From NCBI GenBank assembly GCA_037833965.1, contig AP031352.1, positions 2,646,501 through 2,710,500 of the forward strand: a stretch of DNA of 64,000 bases. Reading direction: 5' to 3'. The position numbers were made by a program, and so were the translations under genes. Below the pieces are notes generated by a model. That model made no database searches. It was not told the origin of the DNA and worked only from the letters and a program-made list of their open reading frames with translations. Below are positions 36,350-46,727 of the stretch, piece by piece; positions within the stretch are counted from its first letter, which is position 1, and each line of letters begins with the position of its first letter. The DNA is from Marchantia polymorpha subsp. ruderalis (taxonomy: Eukaryota > Streptophyta > Marchantiopsida > Marchantiales > Marchantiaceae).

Positions 36350-37483
36350 TTATTGACTCAAAGTGAATGTACAAGTTGAAAGACAATCCAGCAAGAGACG
36401 AGGCGAGAATCTTCAAAGCCAAGTTGATGGTTAGAGGTTTCATACATGAGAAGGATGTGTATTACAACAAAGTTTTATCACATGTAGCAAAGTATTTTAC
36501 ATGTACACTATCTGCAATATTCAATCTTGTTATGGATCAGATGGATGTGGTTACCATGATTCTTTATGGATATTTAGAGGAAGGGATTTACATGATACAA
36601 TCGGTTAGCTTTGAGCTAAAAGACCATGAGAGTTTGGTTTGTAGATTGTTGAAATCACTGTATGGACTAAATCAAGCTCCTAGATAATGAAACACGCAAT
36701 TCAATCTCGTCATTTTAGTACTTTACGTTGACGATATGCTCATCTTTGCAAAGAACCAATCCGATGTTGATTAATCAAAGAGTCAGATTAAGTCTGAGCA
36801 AGTCGAATATGATATTATGCATGGATATTTATAGGAATTTTGAATAGAAAAAACTATGGCTGAGTCAGAGAAGTATGTTTGTCAAATATTTGACTGGTTC
36901 AACATGATCAACTCATAAGGAAAATAGACTACTCTACAAGCACATTTTAAACTCTCTGCAGCTCAATGTCATACAAATGTTGTGGATGAAAGGAAGAATG
37001 TCATGCGTTGCATATGAACAAATTGTAGGCACATGTAACCTCATGTATTTGACAATGTGCACTGGGCCTGATATTGCTATTGTGATATATAAGATGAGTA
37101 GGTAGATGACAAATTCAAGGAAAGTTCATTAGGAATCAGTGAAATGGATTATGAGATTTCTAAAGATAATTGCAAATTGGGATGAGTGAAGCATATTGAC
37201 ATGAGGTATCACTTTATCATACAAGCAATGGGTGATAAAATGATTGAGCTAGTCAAGACCGACGGTGATTCAATCCAACTCCAGCAGATGGATTGACCAA
37301 AGTTATTACTCTAAAAAGTTTAAGTCAACATTGTGCTTCACACTTCACAGTTGAGAAGCTCAATTGTGAAGTTTGTTTGATTGAGAAGAAAAAAATATTT
37401 CGGTTGTTTTTCAACTGTGAAGCTGCTCAAGGTGACAGTTTGCATCCTCGTTTGAAAAACTACACCATTGAGAGAAAGTAGAG
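36350..37483 (+). pseudogene. Copia (Ty1) reverse transcriptase-RNase H remnant
   Basis: Plus-strand translation shows a Copia polymerase in order: K-stop-MYKLK, AKLMVRGF, VLSHVAK, QMDVVTMILYGYLEEGIYM, VCRLLKSLYGLNQAPR, the catalytic YVDDML (Tyr codon at 36724), and CTGPDIA. It then gives MSR...SVKWIMRFLK, KHIDMRYHF and PADGLTK at the C-terminus. In-frame stops replace Trp at 36366, Gln and Trp after QAPR, and Trp in the RNase H segment. A frame change lies before YVDD and others follow. A purine tract at 37470-37483 and TGTTGGATGG at 37484 look like this element's own PPT and 3' LTR start. Non-functional. Confidence 0.85.
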
Positions 37484-37849
37484 TGTTGGATGGTTGTAGC
37501 GGGATCTAAACGAGCCGGATTGGTATGTGGGCGAGAGAAGAATGCTGCAAAAGTGAACTTGGCTGGAGTTCAAAGTTTTTTCTTTGATTGAAAATTCTCA
37601 AAAGTGGATGCTAGATTCTAGTTTGGATACAAATTCAGCAGGTTTGTGTGTTGACAAAAATCCAACAAGGGCTATTGTTTTTACAAGACAAAGTTGTAGA
37701 CTTTTGAACTGACAACGTCTCTAACTATAAGTGCAATTGATATCGAGATCAAATTTTGTTACATTCAAGAATATAGAAGTTCATCTAGAAACATCTAAGG
37801 GAAGAAAATCCAAGTCATCGCGCATGGGCTGAAAAATTTCTCAGCAATA

Positions 37850-38300
37850 TAATACCTAGGCGCTTATGAAGCAAGTTGAAGAGTATGCTGAGGTCACACA
37901 AATGTTCGATGACCTTCAACAATGATTTCATCAAAAAGAATTGTCACACGTACATGAAGCTACTTAAGTTCAGCAGTCTCATGTACGGATGAGACTTTGA
38001 AAGAGTATCTATTATCACATTCACGCCTACGTTGATTTGTTGGTAGATTTTCAAAGTATGAAAAAGGAGTTTCATGACATGGACAAAGCTATGCTTCTTC
38101 TCCATTTATAGCCTCAACCCTATCAGAAACGAATGAAGATTCTACTTTATTGTAATAACAAGATTGTCACTTACAACAAGATTGTAAGTGCTCTATTGAC
38201 GAACAAGGTGAAACAAAAGATGTTGTCATCATCCTGTTCATTCACTTCTCAGACCACACTTATTGTGATGTGAAACAACAAACTCGCCTCGCCTTGAACT
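37850..38300 (+). pseudogene. Copia gag remnant
   Basis: Plus-strand reading gives IHAYVDLLVDFQSMKKEF, then DMDKAMLLLHLQPQPYQKR and KIVTYNKIVSALLTNKV. This follows the UBN2/gag layout of Copia elements (HV..LV..F..., LL.SLP.SY, LL...I....V.SALL..E). Stops interrupt it. It lies downstream of the polymerase fragment, the reverse of the normal gag-pol order, which implies a permuted or tandem origin. Confidence 0.65.
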
Positions 38301-38616
38301 TTGTCATGAATAAATTTGGCTTGTCGTGAAACAAAAAGTATTGTTAAAATTTCAAGAAAAATTTCCAAAAAAAACTGTCACTTTCAAACTTTGACTCCAA
38401 TTCAAACACTTGCCGAAATTCAATTCGAGCGTCACAGTTAAAGAAACCTGTTAGTGGCAAAAAAAACGCGCCAGTATCAAAAATTTGTGAGTGTTGTAAA
38501 CTCGTCAATGGCAAAAACTTGTCAACATCAAAAAAACATGTAAATAGTAGGATACTCGTCAGCGATGTTTGCTTTTAAATATACCTCCACACACATGTTA
38601 TCACAAGAAACACATC

Positions 38617-38628
38617 GCTCTGATACCA
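38617..38628 (-). promoter_or_regulatory. Primer binding site, tRNA-iMet type
   Basis: The minus strand reads TGGTATCAGAGC, the classical plant retrotransposon PBS complementary to the 3' end of initiator methionine tRNA. It starts two bases inside the LTR. Confidence 0.88.
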
Positions 38629-38630
38629 TT

Positions 38631-38845
38631 TGTTAGTCCAAAATATACAAACATGGAGATATATGAGCAGAGTTAACACAGTAGTAACGTGATTCACTGT
38701 TTAGAAGTCTACGTCCACACAAAAAAACGCGTGAGAGACTTTACTGCCATGGTGAAATAACGACATGTGAACCGCACTGAAGCGTAAGGCTACCGGCGAC
38801 CTAACTAAACCTGAGGTTACTACTTAATATGAGTTAACCTCAACA
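38631..38845 (-). repeat. 5' LTR of the minus-strand element
   Basis: It begins TGTTAGTCC and ends CCTCAACA on the plus strand. On the minus strand it reads TGTTGAGG...GGACTAACA and is followed after two bases by the primer binding site. Confidence 0.83.
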
Positions 38846-38850
38846 AAAAT

Positions 38851-41800
38851 CAACAATCTATAAAAAAATTAAATATTTATTAATTTATGTAAGATCATAT
38901 ATCTTGAACTTTTCATTTTGATATAATTATCAAATCAAACATAATATTTCAATCTATATGAATATGATCTGAAAATTACAAAAAATAACCTTCAGACCCT
39001 TCGGACCAAAGCGAGAGCACTACGTGCCTAATCGCCAAATGAGTCTGAGGACTGGCTCGTGGGGCTCACTACCCCAACCCCCTATACCAGGCTTTTTGCT
39101 TCAAGAAAATGTAAATTAAATATAATCTATTATTATAAAAAAATCTTATAAAATTAATGATTCTTACATATTAAAAATTAACACAAATACTGTTATATTG
39201 TTATCAATACGTATATTACAATATCTGTAAATAGCAAAATTTAGTACAACAATTTTCAAAAATATTCTGGAGTTTATTAAACTCAATTTTTTTTAATTTG
39301 TATTGATTCTATGTTCCTAGCAAAAACAAATATTAAATCATGTGTTATTTTATATATTTTGCATTGTCATTCATCATTATGTTGATAACATATAATGAAA
39401 TATAAGTATCACATTGGATATCACAACTTACCAATTCTAAATAATTTTTGTGATAATTCATGCAACAAGATATTTCTTATCACTTTTTAAACATTTACAC
39501 AATTAAAATTTGAGGTTAAATGAACTATGTGCTTTTAAAAGTATTTTTTTAAAAATATCGCATTCAATTCAAAATATAAATACATATATATAGATATTTG
39601 TGTCTAAATTTATTCATAGTCAGCATCAGATATTCACCTATAAATTTTCATATTAATTGTATATTTCTAATTGATTTTAATTTTTTTTAAGTATATTTCA
39701 CAAGTTTTTAATTCTATTCCATTTGATTTTACATTTTTATTTCCATCTTGCTAACAATTGAGCAATGTCATGTTTAATGGATATGAGACAATTTGTGACT
39801 TTCTAAACTATATTTCTAAGTTTATGTATGCTTATGATTTGTGAAAAAATCAATGTTCATTATTTAACATTTTGAAAACTTACAAATATTATTTCAATAA
39901 ATAATATTACTGATATTATTTCAATAAATCATATGGTTTCGGTTTGAACTTATCTTTTAAAAGTAATTCTTTCAAAATTTCAAAATTAGATTATTAAGTT
40001 ACTTATTCAGTTTTTTATTTTATTATATTATAAATTTTTCCTAAAATAAATGATAAACTGATCTTGAACATCTTACAATTCGTTATCATACTAAAAATTT
40101 GAATTTATAACAGCACAAATATTACTACAAATAAGACTTACAAAAAATTTATGTGAAATATTCAATATTTTGTATATTAAAAATTTCAATTGAAATATTG
40201 TGCAATTGACCGAACATTTGTGAATGTAGAATTTTGTTAATATATTTTCCATTCAAACGCAATCTACATCGTCAATTTTTGTACAAAAATTATGTAATTT
40301 TTTATCTAAACAAATATACATGCTAATTCACCTCGATTTGTTTGTGCAAATAGAAAATTTGACTCACATATCCTATTAATTTTATAACAATGATGTTATA
40401 TTCTGGTTTTATTTATTTTTATGTAAATGATAGTTTCACATTGTTATTTTTTTGCAACATATTTTTATATGAAGACAGAGAAAAGAAATGTTTTGGCTTT
40501 CAGATTATTGTAGCAATGCCTGTGAAAATATGAAATAAATATATTTAGATAAATATTGAGTTGAAAGTTGAGCAATTTAAGTAATGAAAATGATACTATA
40601 GAACAAATCAAAGGTACAAACCTTTTGTATATTTCACAAAGATAATCAGGATAAAATGATACCATCGTAAGTTATATAAAGGAATTATAATTTGTGTTAT
40701 GCTCATAATTATATGATTTGGGAAACATTATGATAATTGATAATCTATGAAGCTTTTGACATTGTAAAAGTATAAGTGTTTTTCTAGGTTTTTCTTTAAG
40801 TGTAATATATCTTCTATCAAATAATTTTATTAAAATTGATAATAAAGAACAAATTCTTGGAAACCTTGAAAGAAAAGATAAGAATATAATGAGATTGATG
40901 ATATCCAAAAAGTGTACACAAATAAACTTTCTTACAAAATGTGGATTCATATAAAGTGTATTGACAAATATTAACCAAAAATATCGTTTGTTTACATAGT
41001 CAAATTATGTTTATGAATTTGATATGATATATATCAAATTAAAGTTGTCAATTTAAGGTAAAATAAAACTTTCTAAGGATTTTTGGATAGGAGTTATTAA
41101 AAATCCAAACATATTAAGAAAAAGTATAAAATATTAATTAAAAAAGCTACCATAATCACATAAAATAATGTCTTTCTTAACACTAAACTAATTGTTTCTG
41201 CACTCAATTACACATCGGACCATGGCAAAGAACATAAGTGATGATATTGTTGAGAAGAATAAGTAAAAAGGTTATTTTGATAAAAAAACAAGTTGATCAC
41301 AAATAGCTAAACTTCAATTTTTATAGAAAGGAATCCACTTAGTAGCTTACTCATCCCAATGGGTAAGGAGCTATAAAGAAAATTATATTGTCATTAATGC
41401 TATGACTAGTGTTGTAACATAAATAAATTACTGATTGCGGACATAGAAAATGTAAAGAAATATGACTCGATGAAAATCATACTGTAGCCAAACTAATCGT
41501 AGAGGAAGAAAAGCAAAGTTTACTTGCTGTATTTGCTTCTATATGAGCCATCTATTGTTTGATGTTGCTACATGAATTAAAATACTACTGCTTCCAATTT
41601 ATCTAAAGTGGTAGAACAATAATTATTAATTTGCTTCATGATCTTGACAAAATAATAATTTATTATGGCTGAGTCTGTCATGAATGTAATATCGAATGAT
41701 CAATGTAAAGCATTACATATCAACTGTATAGAGTAAACACAATTAACGTAGTACACGAGCGAATGAATAGTATCTATTATTGTGATTGATTTTATAGAGC

Positions 41801-42100
41801 TCAGCTGTCAATTAAGTACGTGGAGTATTATACATGTGTACGTTACCACTTGCATCAACCACATGACAATATGTACGACTAGTCGAAATATAGATTGGAA
41901 TTGTAATTTCAATATTGTCACATATAGTTGTTGTGTGCATATGAGGTAATACCATATTGCACATGAGTAATGACAATTGAGATGAATAGATTACACTATC
42001 GGCTTTACTTGTGGGTTATACATATATAAGATTGCATAATCACGATTTGTAATAAAATTTATTTCTTGCCCGGTCATGATTATTTTGTAAGATGTGGAAA
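38851..42100. other. AT-rich non-coding block
   Basis: About three kilobases of very AT-rich DNA without credible coding sequence. A short GC-richer island interrupts it at about 38990-39105. It may consist of decayed transposons, but no ends were recognised. Confidence 0.5.
38990..39105. other. GC-richer island in AT-rich DNA
   Basis: A block of about 110 bp (starting CCTTCAGACCCTTCGGACC, with GGGGCTCACTACCCC) differs sharply in composition from its surroundings. It begins about 145 bp outside the right LTR. It has no coding signature; it may be a fragment of another insertion. Confidence 0.4.
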
Positions 42101-43079
42101 AATCTTATATTTATATGTCACATGTGAATTTCGTGAAGCAATTTATTCCATTAAACAAGGTTGAACGTGAAAATGTTAGTCGATGCTAATAGTGAAACCA
42201 GTATACACAATCAGAACAAGATCTAGGAGCTTGCTTCCTGGCGAACATAATATCATGCATGTAAAAAATGTAGTCAATATGAGTAGAAGCCATGATGCAT
42301 AGTCCAAGCAATAAATTAGCTCTTTCTTGCAGTGTGCTATCTATCCATCTAAATAATGATGTTGGCAGGGGCCGAAAAGACATGATGGATAATCAAGCCA
42401 AGAACTACAAGCTTGTATGTGGAAAATAAAGCCAGTGAGTGCTAGAAAGCCATGATGTAAATCAAGCAATTCTCTAGTAGTTTGCATGCTCAGTCAAACT
42501 CATCCATGTAACAAATTGTAGCTTTAAATGTATATCAAGATAAAGTGATTGCCATCATCCATAATCAAACTGTGATCCAAGAGCTTGCATCCGAGATTAA
42601 AAATTGAGTTGGAAAGATACGATGCATGATGGAGACAAGATCCAAGATATAACCTCAATTATGTAATAGAGCAATTTAGATTATGTATGGAGACGAACTG
42701 AAAATGCTAGTGAAAAATCCGCGATCAATCTATCCAAGATCCCAAGAGGTTGCAGCTTTACATGGACAAAATTATAAGAGGTTTCTAGTATTGGTGGAAA
42801 CAACTTTATAAGTAGCCGTGGTATTAGCAGATTACTTGGCAGTTCAATCTTTTCCGTCCATTATTAGTTTTTATTGCTTGTATGAACCTTATGCGATGAA
42901 TTTGTTGACATGTTACATATCCACTCAGAGAGATAATTCCGAGCCATATAGCTTTGGACGGATCGATCCTTCCTGCATCAGCTGCCTGGAAAATATTGCA
43001 TTCGGAAATGGTAGAGGAGGACTCTCGGGAAATTTAACACTCTTGTGAGCGCCGAATACTAAATCTGGCTATTTTACAT
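42101..43079. other. Transition region, no gene recognised
   Basis: Moderately AT-rich, only short frames. Composition rises toward the GC-rich region that begins near 43.08 kb. Confidence 0.35.
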
Positions 43080-46000
43080 TAATTTGTGGGACGGGTATTG
43101 TCATGCGGTGATATAAAAAAGTACGGCAAAGGGTGTCAAAGTGGGCCGCCGACTCGATGGGAGTGTGCAGGTCAGGGATGGACCAAGGGAAGACGTTACG
43201 TAAGAGTACGAAATGTTTACTTTCGTGGAAGCTCTGTCAACCCAGGCACGTGGTTAAGTTCACCAGAGTGGCCAGCCATTTGCGTCAATCCCGAGTCACG
43301 CGATCTATCGACGGATCGAAGAAGACGCGATGAAACAGGACAGGCAGACGGTCACGGCTCGGGAGGGTGGCTGGACGCGTCGATCAAGGGTCGCGTGATT
43401 CGATCGACGGACGGATGGGGACATGACGAAATCCGATGGAAAACCACGCCCTTCGGTCCAACGAGAAGACTCTGGCACCCGGTTAGCGTAACTCCTGAAG
43501 TTAGCCTGACGCGTGTACCTCTGGTCGCGCGCTTTCCCGACCGGTCAAAAGAGGATTTCGTGCACCAGGACAACCAGGCAACTGGTTAGCCTGACGCGTT
43601 GATGCGGAATCGCGCGATTTCTCAACGGATGGAGAAAGACGTGACGAAATAGGGCAGGACGAGGCACTTCGACGATCTTGGCATGCTGTGTATGGTATCT
43701 GCTCCTGTCGTCGATCAATTCTTCAGTCTCGAGTGCGAGATACGAGCGAGGGAGGGCGGAGTTTCCATTGGACAAGTCTCGGCAACGGGCAAGTCGCTAC
43801 AGGAGAATCTAGGCGCGGCAGGCCTGCGAGCGTCTGGCTCTGGAACTGGAGGCGACGAGGCGCAGGCGAGCAAAACCGACCACTATTGGCGCGGTGGGCA
43901 TCCCTTGGAGCGCGCCGGACGAGAACGAGCGGCAACGCCTCGCAAATTTGCTCGTCGTGACTTCGAAGTCGGAATTGCGATTTTGCGTTCTTGTTGCTCA
44001 GTCGCGCCAGAGTGTGAGAAATCACAACTGGCAGCAGCGAGCACGAGTCGCCAAGATTTGGAGGCGTCTTTGATGTTTTCTCCCGGTCACGACTCCCCCA
44101 GAACGCCTGGTCAGAGAACGTCTGGATACTTTGAAGTCTTTTGCATCGGTCTGTTGTGACCTCAGAGTGCTGTACCGCTTAAGAATTGCGCTCGCAAGGA
44201 GGCAGGTTCGGACGCTCATGCAGCTGAGAGCGTGGGGAACATGACACCCGCGGGGGGTGTTTGCGACAAAAACTTCAATTTTGAAAATATTTTATCGTCA
44301 GTGCTGGAGATTCTTTCTGCGGGAAACTGACACTCACATGAACGAGTTGGCCGAGGAGTTGACAGAAAGGTGTGTACGGGCCTCGATTGATGCTACTTGT
44401 AGGGACTGCTGGCGAAATGCAACTACTTACGACTCGGAACTCAAAATTGTTTCCACTTTCAAACTTGCTAAGAGTAAGGAGGTTCGGGGCAACAATTAAT
44501 TGCGGGATGTTTTGTTGTGCTGTAGATGTCGGCGTTGACCTTGGATCGTTGTGAAATCTTAATTTGACGTTCATCAAGCTCGAAGTGACAGGATGAGAGT
44601 ACTCGGCAGTTGGAGTCGAATTTTGCGTGATTGCAGACTTCGCCATCCTTGCCGAGCTTTTGTTGATTGACGATTACTTTCTCCTTGGTACTTCAAACCT
44701 GGCTAGAACAATTGTCTAGCTTAAGGGCTCGCCTACACAGCAGGTGTCTCAGTCAGATCGTCATTACATCTCGTGGATGATAATTAGTAGGAGCTTAGGC
44801 AGGCGAAGATATTTCAGTCGAACCTCTGCTGATGCCGTGAGTTACTACGGCTTGGCAACAAGTCATGCCGATTGCCCTTCGAAGCTGCTGCAAGTCTTGC
44901 TTTGATTGGTAAGTCTGGGCTTGCCTTCTTAGGAGCTTGATTGGAGCCTCTCGGTTCATACTTTCCTTCGTAGGAAGTTATGGAGCTGTGATAGAATTAT
45001 CTCATTAGTCCTTCACTTTTTTCAAGTGTTGGGGTCATGGGACTACCTGTCACACTGTTTGTGCTGTCGGTAAAGGCCTTTGTTTTCCCTTCAGTCTTCG
45101 ATTTTGGAGCACTCTGTGTGTTATTGCCAAATCATATCATGATTTTTTTATTTGTTATTTTCGGTGAAAAATTGTGAGGCCGAAGCTGAAACAGTTTAAC
45201 TTCTTTCTGGCAAATTTTTGAGAGCGAGTCATTTGTTAATCAAGGTGACCACCATGTGCCTGAGGTTATATTTGCTCGATAAATGACCAGCATTACATTA
45301 GAACTAGACCCTCATGAGCTTTATAATCTTGACTTATCAGGTTTTCTTCGGTGTAACTGGAGCAAGGAACGTATAGACCACTTTCGTCCCGTTTTGTGCT
45401 GGAAGAACTCAACGGGAGACGAGGGTGCCCACGGGGGTTGGATTTGATACTAGGACAGCGGATAACGCAGACGATTTGGAATCCGAAATTATCACAGTGA
45501 GGTATACACCTTTGAAGCCAAATTGGGTTGAGATATGAGTATATTGTGAGTTATTGGGTTTCCAGCTTGTAATACATTCTCATTGTAATATATTCAGAGT
45601 GGATCTAGGCCTTTCTTCGTTTTCTTCAGTGGAAGTTGTTTTTACACTGCTGCCCAGACATATTCATCTCAACATCATGCTGTACTGCTTTCGGTCTACC
45701 CTTATATACTAGGCAATCACATAACAGGGGGTTGTTTCAATAAGCTTCTTAGAACTATTGTATAAGTTCTGGTATTCTGGTTTCACGTAGTTGTCGAAGG
45801 TGACTTTCAGTTTATTGCAAGGGGTTCAAAATTTTAACAGCTTCTTATACCTTGTTACCGCAATCAGAAATTGCGTCATACGACTCTACATAGTTGTTCG
45901 ATAAGAGCTTGCCTTACATGACAGGCATGCTCGAATACCAGTTTCAAAGAAGTACTTGTGTTCTGACTTCCTGCCATTGGGATGCACGATATACTTTCTC

Positions 46001-46727
46001 TAGATGGTTTGCAACGTAAAATAATAGCACACGTTTTTTAACAAGGCCCTTTCTAGAGCTCGTAGAAGTCGTTGTAAATTTGGGGATGCGAAGGTGATGT
46101 CAAACTTTTTCTCCATCTCGCGTTCGAATGATATCAAAGTATCTAAGCTCTTGATGGTATTTAGAGACTTAACTAGGCGTAATCGAAAGTTGCTCTTTGC
46201 CTATTCGTGTTCACTGTGTCGTACAAATTTTCTTTTAAATTTTTTTGGGTAGATGAAGGTAGGAGAACTACTCCTACGCTGTTTCAGTAACTCTTCCAGA
46301 CTTATAATTTTCAACCACAAGTTAGTTATTACCTTTTTCTCGTCTTAAAAGCGATTGTAAACCATTATAAGTTTTTTTAAGTTTCTTTTAGACTTGTAGC
46401 TGCTTCAGTGTTCATGTTGACCCTCTGCGGCATTTGTGTCAACACTAGGTTACATTTACAGCTATCAACTAAAACCTTGAGAACGGTCGATGCATTTTGT
46501 TCAGTTCTATAAGCATATCATCAGAGTAATTGTATAACGCATTTAGGTAGTTTCCCTGGATGGTGTCTACTCTGCGGGATTGAGTCGTGTTGATATGGAG
46601 TAGATCGAGAGTTTCATGTTTCATAATAGTCGTTCATGATAAAGTTTTTTCTATCGGTCCTGAGTAATACAATTTTTGGATCTTGGAACGGATATAAAGA
46701 GCTAGAATTTGGTTTTTCTTGCAGTTG
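43080..46727. other. GC-rich upstream region and probable leader intron of the SANT/trihelix gene
   Basis: 43.1-44.3 kb is GC-rich and CpG-rich with long frames on both strands that match no family; it may be a promoter or 5' UTR. From about 44.7 to 46.72 kb the sequence is T-rich and intron-like and ends in a good acceptor, TTTTTCTTGCAG at 46713-46724. This suggests a non-coding first exon lies upstream. Confidence 0.4.
43270..43665. repeat. Degenerate dispersed/tandem motif in GC-rich leader
   Basis: A motif of about 65 bp containing CGCGTGATTCGATCGACGG and GACGAAAT recurs with changes. It appears at about 43287-43345 (CACGCGATCTATCGACGGAT), about 43370-43435, and about 43590-43655 (CGCGCGATTTCTCAACGGAT). 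A GTTAGCCTGACGCGT element is also repeated at about 43499 and 43585. Confidence 0.65.

Larger units (their letters stand above)
35808..38845 (-). mobile_element. LTR element (non-autonomous), 3.04 kb, minus orientation, TSD AAAAT
   Basis: Two related repeats of about 220 bp (35808-36030 and 38631-38845) begin TGT and end ACA. The same five bases, AAAAT, lie outside both (35803-35807 and 38846-38850), so this is a complete insertion. On the minus strand a primer binding site, TGGTATCAGAGC (initiator-Met tRNA type), follows the right LTR at 38628-38617. A purine tract, AAGGGGAAGAT, precedes the left LTR at about 36041-36031. The element is therefore transcribed right to left. No minus-strand gag-pol is apparent; instead the interior carries broken Copia sequence on the plus strand. 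The size and LTR length suit a TRIM/LARD-like non-autonomous element with a nested or captured fragment. Confidence 0.83.

Noticed and set aside
43683..44159. 158-codon plus-strand frame
   Set aside because: No family resemblance, competing frames on the other strand, and high GC. It is more likely leader or promoter DNA.
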